Positions 8,359 through 17,307 of a stretch of 64,000 nucleotides of DNA are shown piece by piece. The notes under the pieces were generated by a model. That model ran no database searches and had not been told where the DNA came from. It was given only the letters and a program-made list of their open reading frames with translations. The translations under genes were made by a program, and so were the position numbers. This DNA is from Clostridium sp. KNHs205 (GTDB lineage: Bacteria; Bacillota; Clostridia; Lachnospirales; Lachnospiraceae). The stretch is from the NCBI RefSeq assembly GCF_000702945.1, contig NZ_JNLE01000003.1, positions 4,449,501 through 4,513,500 on the forward strand. Reading direction: 5' to 3'. The first letter of the stretch is position 1; every line of letters starts with the position of its first letter.

Positions 8359-9684
8359 TCAGAACAATTTCAGTCCGTCTCTGGTAACAATACCGTAAAT
8401 ATACTTCACCGGCTCTACCTGCTGTGAGCCTATAACATAAGCCCCAAGAAGCCTTTGCCTTGCTGCCTGAACCTTCTCAGGAATATTGCCGTAAAGCACT
8501 GCAAGAGTATCTCCTTTATTGATCTTATCACCGATTTTCTTAACGATCTCAATACCAACTGCTAAATCAATTTCGCTGTCCTTAGTTTCTCTTCCACCAC
8601 CTAAAACCAGGGAAGTCATTCCGATTTCATCCGTTATAATAGAGGCAACATAACCATCTGAAGGAGCCTTAACTTCTTCTATTATGGATGCTTTGGGGAA
8701 TTTATCAGTATTATATACAGAACTGTCGTCACCACCCTGAGCACGTACAAATTCTGCAAATTTATCCAAGGCTGTATGGTCGGTTATGGTAGCTTCCAAG
8801 GCTTTTCTTGCTTCTTCTACCGTTGCGGCTTTACCGGCACCATAAACCATATAACTTCCAAGAGTTAAGCTTACTTCCAGAAGGTCCTTCGGCCCCTTAC
8901 CATTTAAGGTATCAATGGCTTCTTTCACTTCGATGGAATTACCCACAGCATTTCCCAGGGGCTCATTCATATCTGTAATTACTGCAAAAGTCTCTCTGCC
9001 TACACCATTACCGATTTCCACCATAGCCTGAGCTAAGGCAATGGATTCATCCAATGTCTTCATAAATGCTCCGCTGCCGGTCTTTACATCCAGAACGATT
9101 ACATCCGCACCGGAGGCAATCTTTTTACTCATGATACTGCTGGCTATTAAAGAAATGTTGTCCACCGTGGCTGTAACATCTCTTAAGGCATAAATTTTTT
9201 TATCCGCCGGAGCCAGGTTAGCAGTCTGTCCTACAATTGCCATCTTCATACGGTTAACATTGGCAATAAACTGTTCCGTTGGAATAGCTGTTGAAAATCC
9301 TTCAAAGCTCTCCAGCTTGTCAATGGTACCGCCTGTATGCCCTAAGCCCCTGCCTGACATCTTGGCAACCGGAATCCCCAGTGACGCTACCATAGGAGAA
9401 AGGACCATGGAAGTCTTATCTCCCACTCCACCGGTACTATGTTTATCCACCTTAACTCCTTCAATTTCTGAAAGGTCTAACATATCTCCGCTGGCTGCCA
9501 TAGCCATGGTCAACGCTATGGTCTCCTCCTTGTTCATGCCTTTTAAGCATACTGCCATTAAAAATGCTGACATCTGATAATCAGGGATACTTCCTTTTGT
9601 AAAACCATCTACGATAAATGTAATTTCATCTTCGGTCAAAACCTGTCCATTTTTCTTTTTTGTAATAAGGTCATACATATTCAT
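8359..9684 (-). CDS. pdp: Pyrimidine-nucleoside phosphorylase
   Basis: A 441-residue enzyme of the thymidine/pyrimidine nucleoside phosphorylase family, which splits uridine, thymidine or deoxyuridine with phosphate into base and (deoxy)ribose-1-phosphate for salvage and catabolism. The family signature is KMSGRGLGHTGGTIDKLES, and KHSTGGVGDKTS is the phosphate-binding loop. The C-terminal domain (after about 330) is the usual lid domain. The ATG at 9684 has GGAGG 8 nt upstream, favouring it over 9699. It leads a probable operon with the DUF1653-like and YmaF-like genes. Confidence 0.95.
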   Translation of the reverse strand: MNMYDLITKKKNGQVLTEDEITFIVDGFTKGSIPDYQMSAFLMAVCLKGMNKEETIALTMAMAASGDMLDLSEIEGVKVDKHSTGGVGDKTSMVLSPMVASLGIPVAKMSGRGLGHTGGTIDKLESFEGFSTAIPTEQFIANVNRMKMAIVGQTANLAPADKKIYALRDVTATVDNISLIASSIMSKKIASGADVIVLDVKTGSGAFMKTLDESIALAQAMVEIGNGVGRETFAVITDMNEPLGNAVGNSIEVKEAIDTLNGKGPKDLLEVSLTLGSYMVYGAGKAATVEEARKALEATITDHTALDKFAEFVRAQGGDDSSVYNTDKFPKASIIEEVKAPSDGYVASIITDEIGMTSLVLGGGRETKDSEIDLAVGIEIVKKIGDKINKGDTLAVLYGNIPEKVQAARQRLLGAYVIGSQQVEPVKYIYGIVTRDGLKLF

Positions 9685-9831
9685 AACAATTTCCTCCATC
9701 GGGTTCCATCTATTAAATTAAATTTCTTTTTTTCCAATCGCCAGGATGTGTATGAAAACAACAAAGCATTAGCCTACACAATTTAAAAGGTTACTTATTA
9801 TTATATTCTTTTAAATGGTATTATTCAACTT

Positions 9832-9875
9832 AAACCTTAAAAATACACACATCAAACCTTAAAAATACACACACC
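9832..9875. repeat. 22-bp tandem duplication upstream of the DAHP synthase promoter
   Basis: AAACCTTAAAAATACACACA followed by TC occurs at 9832-9853 and again, with one change, at 9854-9875. It ends 77 nt before the -35 box. It could be a duplicated operator or a slippage product. Confidence 0.85.
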
Positions 9876-9952
9876 AGATAAATGAAGATAATAAATATAT
9901 ATGACCGGATGAATTGCATTACCTTTAGGTCTTTGCATATTTATAAATTTTG

Positions 9953-9981
9953 TTGACTTGGCTTTCAAAAAAAGATACAAT
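9953..9981 (+). promoter_or_regulatory. Sigma-A promoter of the DAHP synthase gene
   Basis: TTGACT at 9953-9958, a 17-nt spacer and TACAAT at 9976-9981 make a near-consensus promoter 45 nt upstream of the start codon. Confidence 0.85.
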
Positions 9982-10025
9982 GCTCTATAATAAGTTTTGA
10001 CTACTATACGCAAAGGAGCATTATT

Positions 10026-11054
10026 ATGAGTTTCGATTACCGAAAAGAAGTTATATCTCCTGCCGAACTACTGAGTACTTATTCTCTGACAGAACAGGAA
10101 CGACTTGCTAAAGCAGAAAGAGACCAAGAGATCAAAGACGTTTTCATGGAGAAATCCGATAAATTTATAGTAATTATAGGACCTTGCTCTGCTGATAATG
10201 AAGATTCTGTCTGCGATTACATTAACAGACTTGCCAAAGTGCAGGAGAAGGTTAAGGACAAGTTAATTCTGATACCAAGAATCTATACCAATAAACCCCG
10301 TACTACCGGAGAAGGTTACAAGGGCATTGCCCATCAGCCCGATCCCGAAAAGAAGCCGGACTTGCAGGAAGGCCTTATAGCCATGAGAAAAATACACTTA
10401 AGGGCAATTAAAGAGACCGGTCTTACCGCAGCTGACGAAATGCTTTATCCGGAGAACTGGCCTTATGTGGAGGATATCCTCTCTTATGTGGCTGTAGGTG
10501 CACGTTCCGTAGAAAACCAGCAGCACCGTCTTACCATCAGCGGTATTGACTGCCCTGCCGGTATGAAGAATCCCACCAGCGGAGATTTATCCGTCATGTT
10601 AAATTCCTGTGTTGCGGCACAAGCTTCCCACACCTTCCTCTACCGTGCCTATGAGGTGAAAACCACGGGTAATCCTCTTGCACATTGTATATTAAGAGGT
10701 GCTGTCAACAAACACGGACAGGCTATTACCAATTATCACTATGAAGATTTGATACACCTGCTTGAAATGTATAACGAAAGAGAGCTCACTTATCCTGCTG
10801 CCATTATAGACGCAAACCATGCCAACTCCAACAAGCTGTATTTCGAGCAGCCCCGTATCGTTAAGGAAATCCTGCACAGCAGAGCTGTGAACCCGGATAT
10901 CTCCAAGCTGGTAAAGGGCGTTATGATCGAAAGCTATATTGAGCCCGGAAATCAAAAGGTATCAGAACACACCTATGGAAAATCCATTACCGATGCCTGC
11001 CTGGGATGGACTGAATCCGAAAAGCTGATTTACACAATAGCCGAACATATCTAA
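10026..11054 (+). CDS. aroF: 3-deoxy-7-phosphoheptulonate (DAHP) synthase, AroFGH type
   Basis: A 342-residue type I-alpha DAHP synthase, the first enzyme of the shikimate pathway, condensing phosphoenolpyruvate and erythrose-4-phosphate. Key motifs are IGPCSADNEDSV, PRTTGEGYKG (substrate phosphate binding), GARSVENQQHR and DANHANSNK near the C-terminus (metal ligands). The length matches the E. coli AroG class. AAAGGAG lies upstream of the ATG. It is monocistronic: its own promoter precedes it and a strong terminator follows. Feedback specificity (Phe, Tyr or Trp) cannot be read by eye. Confidence 0.95.
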   Translation: MSFDYRKEVISPAELLSTYSLTEQERLAKAERDQEIKDVFMEKSDKFIVIIGPCSADNEDSVCDYINRLAKVQEKVKDKLILIPRIYTNKPRTTGEGYKGIAHQPDPEKKPDLQEGLIAMRKIHLRAIKETGLTAADEMLYPENWPYVEDILSYVAVGARSVENQQHRLTISGIDCPAGMKNPTSGDLSVMLNSCVAAQASHTFLYRAYEVKTTGNPLAHCILRGAVNKHGQAITNYHYEDLIHLLEMYNERELTYPAAIIDANHANSNKLYFEQPRIVKEILHSRAVNPDISKLVKGVMIESYIEPGNQKVSEHTYGKSITDACLGWTESEKLIYTIAEHI

Positions 11055-11108
11055 TTATTAATTCAGTCAATTGAGGTTCTGTAATAAAACTGCATAATAA
11101 TACACAAA

Positions 11109-11187
11109 GCTGCTGCTTTAAACCAGGTAAACAGGCAGATACTTAATAAATATCTTCCTGCTTTGTTTAAAACAGCAGCCTTTTTTA
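11109..11187 (+). terminator. Terminator of the DAHP synthase gene
   Basis: GCTGCTGCTTTAAAC (11109-11123) pairs with GTTTAAAACAGCAGC (11165-11179), followed by TTTTTT. The spacing is 41 nt. It begins about 55 nt after the stop codon. Confidence 0.85.
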
Positions 11188-11227
11188 TATTAATATTTAA
11201 TTCTATGTACCAACTTGCTTGCAAATA

Positions 11228-11260
11228 CTGTTTTAAAACAGCAGCCTTTTCATATTGATA
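11228..11260 (+). repeat. Duplicate of the terminator 3' arm
   Basis: CTGTTTTAAAACAGCAGCC plus TTTTCATATTGATAT repeats, with small changes, the sequence at 11163-11194. Its CTGTTTTAAAACAG core is itself a palindrome. It looks like a tandem duplication that left a second, weaker terminator-like unit. Confidence 0.7.
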
Positions 11261-11319
11261 TCCTTACATATGCAGGAATCCCTTGAACTATCCTTGGTAA
11301 TTCTATTAAAGCTCTTCGT

Positions 11320-12204
11320 TTAAGCCCTTGGATGGGTATCTGTATATACTTTCGTCAGCTTCCGTTCCCCGCTCTGTAAATAGAATTGTGTAGTGGAGAT
11401 ATCCGCATGACCCAAAAATTCCTGAATACTTCTTAAATCCGCTCCATTTTCAATCATATGTGCAGCAAAAGAGTTCCTTAGAATCTGCGGTGTTATTTCC
11501 ATGGTTATTCCGGCATTTTTCCCATAGCTCTTAAGCAGCTTCCAAAATCCCTGACGGCTCATAGGCTCTCCGGAAAGGTTCGTAAAGAGAAAATCCGTAC
11601 TTACACTTCCTACTAAATTCGGTCTCCCAAAGCTGAAATAATTCTCAAGAGCATGCTTTGCCATATTTCCGAAAGGTATCAGCCTTTCTTTTTTGGCACC
11701 GGCACATCTTAGAAATCTGTTCTTGAGATTCAGATCCTCCAGTTTGATCGATATAAGTTCCGTTACCCTGATACCTGTAGCATATAAGAGTTCCAGCATG
11801 GCCTTATCTCTCATACCTTTTATGGTATTGATATTGGGCTGTTCCAGAAGTCCGTTCACTTCCTCCGTTGACAGGGAAGTATGGGGTTTCTTCTCAATCT
11901 TAGGAGGCTTCATTCTCTCTGTGGGGTCATGTTTCATTTTACCATGCTTGATAAGGTATAAGATAAATGCTTTAATAGAAGCGATATTTCTAGAAACCGT
12001 AGCTGGTGACAAACCTTCCTTTTCCAGAGTCAGGACGTAGGAATTTAAACTGGTTTCGCTGATCTTATCTTCTTCCGTAATATTTTGCTTATACATATAA
12101 TTGACCAGTTTGGTCAAATCATTTTTGTAAGAAAGACAGGTGTTTACACTTGCATTCTTAACCTCTGTCATATATGTAATAAATTCCTGCAGGGCAGCCT
12201 TCAT
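11320..12204 (-). CDS. XerD-like tyrosine recombinase with altered active site
   Basis: A 294-residue tyrosine recombinase. Residues about 1-90 form the core-binding SAM-like domain, and 105-290 the catalytic domain. The first Arg (R146 in TGIRVTEL), a candidate Lys (K172), the second Arg (R243), the H/W-position His (H266 in FLGHADISTTQ) and the Tyr nucleophile (Y275) are present. The usual HxxR His is Gln (Q240 in PQILRNSF, normally PHTLRHSF), and the next His is Asn. The size matches XerC/D, so a chromosome-dimer role is possible, but the change of a catalytic residue raises the question whether it is active. AAAGGAG lies upstream of the ATG. Confidence 0.85.
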   Translation of the reverse strand: MKAALQEFITYMTEVKNASVNTCLSYKNDLTKLVNYMYKQNITEEDKISETSLNSYVLTLEKEGLSPATVSRNIASIKAFILYLIKHGKMKHDPTERMKPPKIEKKPHTSLSTEEVNGLLEQPNINTIKGMRDKAMLELLYATGIRVTELISIKLEDLNLKNRFLRCAGAKKERLIPFGNMAKHALENYFSFGRPNLVGSVSTDFLFTNLSGEPMSRQGFWKLLKSYGKNAGITMEITPQILRNSFAAHMIENGADLRSIQEFLGHADISTTQFYLQSGERKLTKVYTDTHPRA

Positions 12205-12396
12205 ACAGCAATTCTCCTTTAACGAAATGATATAACGTATGTCCTATTATTATCATTATAATTGCTAGTTTTGGGAATTGCAAATCAAAAATTACAGTTC
12301 TTTGCGGTTATCTTCATTTGTATGCTCTCTAAAGAGATTAAGGTAATAAATAATATTATTGTCAGATGGCTCAAAGGAGAAAGTGTATGAATACCA

Positions 12397-13113
12397 CTAC
12401 GTTCTCTTAAATTCAGCCATACAGCTGTAGCAAATTAATACCAGTCCGATTGCCGTATAACCTATTCTGCCTAATACAAATGACATTGGCAGTGTAAACG
12501 CCGGGTCCAGCGCTCCTATAGCAATCGGATAACGAAGGAAGACTCCTCCGCCTATTAAATCCACGGCATAGGGTAAACCAATGGAACTGATAATAAAAAT
12601 TACTGCCATCAATCCATAAACAAGACTGTTGTGAATCCTTCCGGCTATTAATCCGATTCCCAATACGAATATTACGGGTGGAACCAGTATCACAAGGGCC
12701 GGCATCAGAAACGCCGAAAAGTCATTTAATTGGAATACCACAGCATAAAAGGCAAGACCAAGTATAAGGACACCTATGCATAAAAGCAGATACCCGATTC
12801 CAATAACAGCAATGCGGACCAGCATGTACTTTACAGTATCTATTGAGGTTGCCAGCGTTAACCGCTGGACACGTTTTTCTTTAGCCGAATAGATATAGGT
12901 AACAAAAAATAAGGTACAGATTAATTGAACAGGCATTACCTGCGCCAGATAATAACCAAAGCTCCAGGGTGAGAAAGGTGCTGTATTTGATATTCCCATT
13001 ATTACTTCACCAAATAAAGTGTACCAGCCATTAAATAAAGTAATTGCAAAAAGTATTATATAGAACTTGTTCCACAGCAGCCGTTTTGCTTCATATCCAA
13101 ATATTTTAATCAA
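12397..13113 (-). CDS. ABC transporter permease, ABC-2 type
   Basis: A 238-residue membrane protein with about six hydrophobic segments, typical of ABC-2-like permeases, without recognisable substrate motifs. It starts with TTG (13113) behind AAAGGAGG at 9 nt spacing and overlaps the end of the permease/peptidase gene by 8 nt, indicating translational coupling. It is the last gene of the BlaI-M56-ABC cassette. Confidence 0.75.
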   Translation of the reverse strand: MIKIFGYEAKRLLWNKFYIILFAITLFNGWYTLFGEVIMGISNTAPFSPWSFGYYLAQVMPVQLICTLFFVTYIYSAKEKRVQRLTLATSIDTVKYMLVRIAVIGIGYLLLCIGVLILGLAFYAVVFQLNDFSAFLMPALVILVPPVIFVLGIGLIAGRIHNSLVYGLMAVIFIISSIGLPYAVDLIGGGVFLRYPIAIGALDPAFTLPMSFVLGRIGYTAIGLVLICYSCMAEFKRT

Positions 13114-15277
13114 GGTTTAAGTCCTCCTTTGTCAGACCGCAGGCATCAAGAAACTCCTGATAGCTCAGTTCCGGCTGGTTAGAATTCCTAAATATTTCTG
13201 CCAGTATCTGATCCATTTTATCCTCTCCCCCTACCAGCTCTTCGGCCTTAAGAATCTTAAGTGGAATTTCACAGTAATTCATAACGGTAGTTTTAGAGTT
13301 TTTAATCCTTGCCTGATAGGTTTCCGGCAGTTTATCTAAATATTCAGGATTTCTGTGGTAGAAATTCAGGTAGTAATCTGATACTTCCTTTTCCCACACC
13401 TTAACATAATGTTTCCTGGCATACTCCTCACCATACTTTTCCTTCATTAACCGGTAGGTGGTATAAACCGTCAGTCCTTCACTGGACCATCCGCTTTCAT
13501 TATCCCAAGGAAACATCTTTCCAAGCCCCCACCACTGATGTATGATTTCATGTGCCATAACTTCATTGCCTGAAGCTCCTTTCAAAGGGTCTCCCAAACC
13601 TTCTTCACTGAAACAGTTCTCATCCATTACACTTATACCGTCCATGGCAAATCCGCCTCCCATATAAGCGGTGAGTTCCACCAGCTTAAAGGGATGTTCT
13701 TCCGTAATAAAAGGAAAGGCCCCATAATGTTTACTGCAGTATTCAAAGACTTCCTTTAATGTATCTTCTATATTAACACGCTCCATGGCAGCTTTATGTT
13801 TGGCACTGTAGTAAAAATCAATCTTGGCTCCGGCAGCTTCAATATGCTTAACATCATACTCTGCAGCATAAAGATGCCAAACAGTACCTCCACCGCTGCT
13901 TCGCCAGGTTGTTGTACCATCCTTATTTTCCTGAAGCACTTCTATGGTATCCCCGGCAGTAACGGGTATCAGATCTGAAGGCACTGTAATGTCCGCTATG
14001 GTTTCCTCCCCACCATAAAAGCCTGGGATGGGAGCGAAATCCTGATTTACAAGAAATATGTAATCCTTGCTAATTTCTGTTTGTCCGGGAAAGATTTCTT
14101 CAATACTCCATAGCTTAGGAAAGCCTCCATATTCAATCACCAGCTCTATTTCTTTGTCCTTTGGCAGAGTAAACCTGATTTGCTTCTGATTTAAATCATC
14201 ATCTTCAAGATCAGTATAATCGATAGCTTTCGTATTGGCAGTTATCTTTAGAATCTTATAACCGGGATTAACAGATATCATACCCACCTGTTCCTGACCG
14301 CTGTCATTAATTAATTGAAGTGTCTGTACCCCCTGCTGTTGTCCGCTTTTTATATCCGGCGTTATGTGAACATAATATTTCTTTAACTGTATTTCCTCGT
14401 TATAGACCAGTTTATTATAGGCATCATAGTTTATTTCAAGAGGGCTGTTGTCAATAAAAGGCTGTCCGGTATATAAATAGACAGCACCTGCAATCATAAC
14501 AACTGACATAAATGGCAACAGTATCTTTTTGCTGTTAGTAATCAGGGAACCAGGTAAGCCTTTTGCGTATCTTCGAACACATAATAATGAAAATATCCAT
14601 CCGCCGCCAAGTAAGAGAAGCCAGAAAATTCTGTTATACAGCACCATCATCAGAACATAGCTGTTTCCAAAATCATCCGAAAGTACGGGTATTACAGGGT
14701 TAATCCAACGTAAGATAAAGCTGTTATACATTAATCCCGTTAAATTAGCACAGGCAAAGATAAAAAAAACAAGGAAGCTTACATCCACCCGCCTTACTAT
14801 TTGATATATTCCCGTAACCGCCAAAACAGTAATGATATAGGCTGGAACTGTGACAAACCAGAAGCACTTTAAATATAAGGACAACCGGAACACAGAGCCA
14901 AGAACAATTACTGTATAGGGCAGATACAGGATTGTTAAGAAAATACCACATACTATTGCAGCTATTATAAGTGAGGTCATCCTTACCACATTTAACAGCA
15001 CCGGTGATACGATGCTGTCTGTTATCACGGCGGTTCTGTTTCTATGTACCATATCAAATTCATAAAGAGCTAATATCGCAAATAGAAAAGCACCTCCAAA
15101 TGCGCCTGCCAGTGCGGGGTTTGCAATATAAGCCGCTGATCTCATTAAGGTATTTGAAGGTTTGTAGAGAAAATACCCTGCCAGCGGAGTAAGAACAGTA
15201 AGAAGCAGAATACACCAGGTAAATCTGGTACGAAAGATTCTCCCGGTTTCAACTTTCAGATAGGTCAAAAAGTTCAT
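13106..15277 (-). CDS. ABC permease fused to an M1-family aminopeptidase domain
   Basis: A 723-residue two-part protein. Residues about 1-270 contain seven or so membrane segments of an ABC-2 type permease. Residues about 290-720 look like an M1 (gluzincin) peptidase: the zinc motif is HEIIHQWWG at about 574, with the third ligand Glu in SSEGLTVY about 18 residues on. The usual GAMEN substrate motif is replaced by GGGFAMDG. A hydrophobic segment (about 250-268) precedes the peptidase domain, so it may face the outside; topology is inferred. It overlaps the ATPase gene by 4 nt (ATGA). Likely role: processing or export of peptides; substrate unknown. Confidence 0.85.
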   Translation of the reverse strand: MNFLTYLKVETGRIFRTRFTWCILLLTVLTPLAGYFLYKPSNTLMRSAAYIANPALAGAFGGAFLFAILALYEFDMVHRNRTAVITDSIVSPVLLNVVRMTSLIIAAIVCGIFLTILYLPYTVIVLGSVFRLSLYLKCFWFVTVPAYIITVLAVTGIYQIVRRVDVSFLVFFIFACANLTGLMYNSFILRWINPVIPVLSDDFGNSYVLMMVLYNRIFWLLLLGGGWIFSLLCVRRYAKGLPGSLITNSKKILLPFMSVVMIAGAVYLYTGQPFIDNSPLEINYDAYNKLVYNEEIQLKKYYVHITPDIKSGQQQGVQTLQLINDSGQEQVGMISVNPGYKILKITANTKAIDYTDLEDDDLNQKQIRFTLPKDKEIELVIEYGGFPKLWSIEEIFPGQTEISKDYIFLVNQDFAPIPGFYGGEETIADITVPSDLIPVTAGDTIEVLQENKDGTTTWRSSGGGTVWHLYAAEYDVKHIEAAGAKIDFYYSAKHKAAMERVNIEDTLKEVFEYCSKHYGAFPFITEEHPFKLVELTAYMGGGFAMDGISVMDENCFSEEGLGDPLKGASGNEVMAHEIIHQWWGLGKMFPWDNESGWSSEGLTVYTTYRLMKEKYGEEYARKHYVKVWEKEVSDYYLNFYHRNPEYLDKLPETYQARIKNSKTTVMNYCEIPLKILKAEELVGGEDKMDQILAEIFRNSNQPELSYQEFLDACGLTKEDLNLD

Positions 15278-16137
15278 ATATCCACATCCTCTCTGGTAAT
15301 CAGATACATATATGCATCCTCTAAAGTCGGCTCGGTTTGCTTGGCCTCCGGAGGCAATTCCTTAGCAACTATACGGCATTTCACCCCATTTGCAGTATTG
15401 ATACGGGTTGTTATATGGTAATCCCCATGCTCTTCTTTCTTACCTTCTTCCAAGACACCCACATGCTCCCAAGCCATCAGGATTAGCTGCTCCGGTGTTC
15501 CGTCATATCGAATTCTGCCTTCATGCAATACAATCAGCCGGTTACAGATTGACTGGACATCTTCGATAATATGAGTAGATAATATTACAATTTTATCCTC
15601 TGCTTTTCTTGAAAATAAATTACGGAAATTTATTCTTTCCTCCGGATCAAGTCCTACCGTAGGTTCATCAAATATGAGTAAATCAGGATTGCCAAGGAAT
15701 GCCTGAGCGATACCAACACGTTGCCTTTGTCCACCTGAGAGCGTTTTAATCTTTGCTTTTCTTTTCTCCTCCAGATTCGTTTCCCTTATAGCTTCATTAA
15801 TAGCTTCCTTACTATTCTTAATTCCTTTTAAAGCAGCCATATAATCCAAAAACTGATATACTGTGAGCTCATCATATAAACCGAAGGTCTGAGGAAGATA
15901 ACCTAAGGATGCTTTCAACTGCTTTTCATTTCTGAGTAATTCTACTCCATTAACTGTTATATTGCCGGAAGTAGGCAGCAATTCAGCTACCAGCAGTTTC
16001 ATAAGTGTTGACTTGCCGGCACCATTTGGTCCAACCAACCCAATCAGATTGGGACTTTTCATCTCAATGGCAACATCATTAAGAGCCTTTTTCCCTCCAG
16101 GATAGATTTTATTGATCTGACTAATTGCGATATCCAT
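15274..16137 (-). CDS. ABC transporter ATP-binding protein
   Basis: A 287-residue ATPase with Walker A GPNGAGKST (about 36-44), Q-loop LPQTFGLYDE, signature LSGGQRQRVGIAQ, Walker B LLIFDEPTVGLDP and H-loop LSTHIIED. The subfamily matches ABC-2 exporters with a C-terminal extension of about 70 residues. GAAAGGGG lies upstream of the ATG. With the two downstream permeases it should form one membrane complex. It begins about 100 nt after the M56 gene; no terminator is visible there. Confidence 0.93.
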   Translation of the reverse strand: MDIAISQINKIYPGGKKALNDVAIEMKSPNLIGLVGPNGAGKSTLMKLLVAELLPTSGNITVNGVELLRNEKQLKASLGYLPQTFGLYDELTVYQFLDYMAALKGIKNSKEAINEAIRETNLEEKRKAKIKTLSGGQRQRVGIAQAFLGNPDLLIFDEPTVGLDPEERINFRNLFSRKAEDKIVILSTHIIEDVQSICNRLIVLHEGRIRYDGTPEQLILMAWEHVGVLEEGKKEEHGDYHITTRINTANGVKCRIVAKELPPEAKQTEPTLEDAYMYLITREDVDI

Positions 16138-16235
16138 TATAAACCCCTTTCTATATTAGAAATTTTTATTTTTATTTATAAATCTCTCTTTTTTTATTAA
16201 ATTACTTATAACTTGAATCCCTATCTTTGAATTAC

Positions 16236-17306
16236 TTAATCTGCCTGTCTGTAATAATAACTGCTTTCTGAGCTGTAACCAATTTCTCCGTCTTCTCCTG
16301 TCTCAGTTATATCCGTGGTTATAGCGATTACTGTTTCTACCGTTGTAGTATTAAAATCAATTCCAGTCAGTATGATTCCGAATAAGGTCATTGCAATAAT
16401 AACTGCACCTGTTTTCTTCTCACTACCATCCATAATGGAATGGATTCTTTGTTTTATCCCCTTCATACCATTTGATAAGTTGGCCGAAAATACCGGCTCC
16501 GCTTTAGAATGCCCCTGCATCATTCCTATAATAGTTTCACAATACCGTATTCTACTCTCGGTATCTGACCCTTTAACTACTTCATAATCACAGGAAAGTT
16601 CACATTGCTCTGCGATTACTTTTCCCATTATGTATACCAGTGGATTAAACCAGTTGATTGCTGTTGCTATCAGCACCAAGCCTTTATACCATAGATCCTT
16701 TCGTACAAAATGAATCAGCTCATGCCTCAATACCAGAGAAAGCTCTTTATCAGATAATTCCAGGGCAGGAATTAATAAAACCGGATTTACAAATCCTATC
16801 TGCATGGGACTTGAAATACATGGACTAATCAGTAATCTGACCGGTTTTGTTATTCCCATATCCCGGCTTAGCTTCTGCAGCTGTATATATTGCTCTGAAT
16901 CTTTATCCTCCTCTCCCCAACGTCTTAGCAGCTTTGTAAATCGGTAATGCCTTCGTCCCTGGTACAGGATAAAGCTAATAAAACCAACAAGCCATACACT
17001 CCCTATAATTTGATACCAGGGGATGCTTACACTCTCTGCCTCTTTTCCTTCACTTAGATATATATCCTGCTCATTATCTGGTGGATAGCTATAAATATAT
17101 ATGGGTTCGTTAGAGGGACGTTCAACCATAATTTCAAAATGAATACGAAAGGGTACAACTAAACCTATAACAAGAAACAGCCAGGAATAATAGATCCATT
17201 TAGCACGGTATTTAGTTATCAATCGTGGAGTTATGATAAGAAAGCAAATAATTAGCAAGGACATGGCAGCTGAGTTTCCCACTAATAAATTCAAAATCCT
17301 CTCCAT
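16236..17306 (-). CDS. BlaR1/MecR1-type M56 membrane metallopeptidase
   Basis: A 356-residue membrane protein with N-terminal helices, a cytoplasmic loop, and the zinc motif HELIH (RHELIHFVRKDLWYKG) with the E-CD-EVV segment (ELSCDYEVV) typical of M56 peptidases. In BlaR1/MecR1 such proteins cut the BlaI/MecI repressor when a signal is sensed. Here the C-terminal part after the last helix (about 300-320) is only about 40 residues, so no penicillin-binding sensor domain is present and the signal is not expected to be a covalently bound beta-lactam. It begins 1 nt after the BlaI stop and has AGGAGG within that gene. Confidence 0.9.
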   Translation of the reverse strand: MERILNLLVGNSAAMSLLIICFLIITPRLITKYRAKWIYYSWLFLVIGLVVPFRIHFEIMVERPSNEPIYIYSYPPDNEQDIYLSEGKEAESVSIPWYQIIGSVWLVGFISFILYQGRRHYRFTKLLRRWGEEDKDSEQYIQLQKLSRDMGITKPVRLLISPCISSPMQIGFVNPVLLIPALELSDKELSLVLRHELIHFVRKDLWYKGLVLIATAINWFNPLVYIMGKVIAEQCELSCDYEVVKGSDTESRIRYCETIIGMMQGHSKAEPVFSANLSNGMKGIKQRIHSIMDGSEKKTGAVIIAMTLFGIILTGIDFNTTTVETVIAITTDITETGEDGEIGYSSESSYYYRQAD

Positions 17307-17307
17307 G

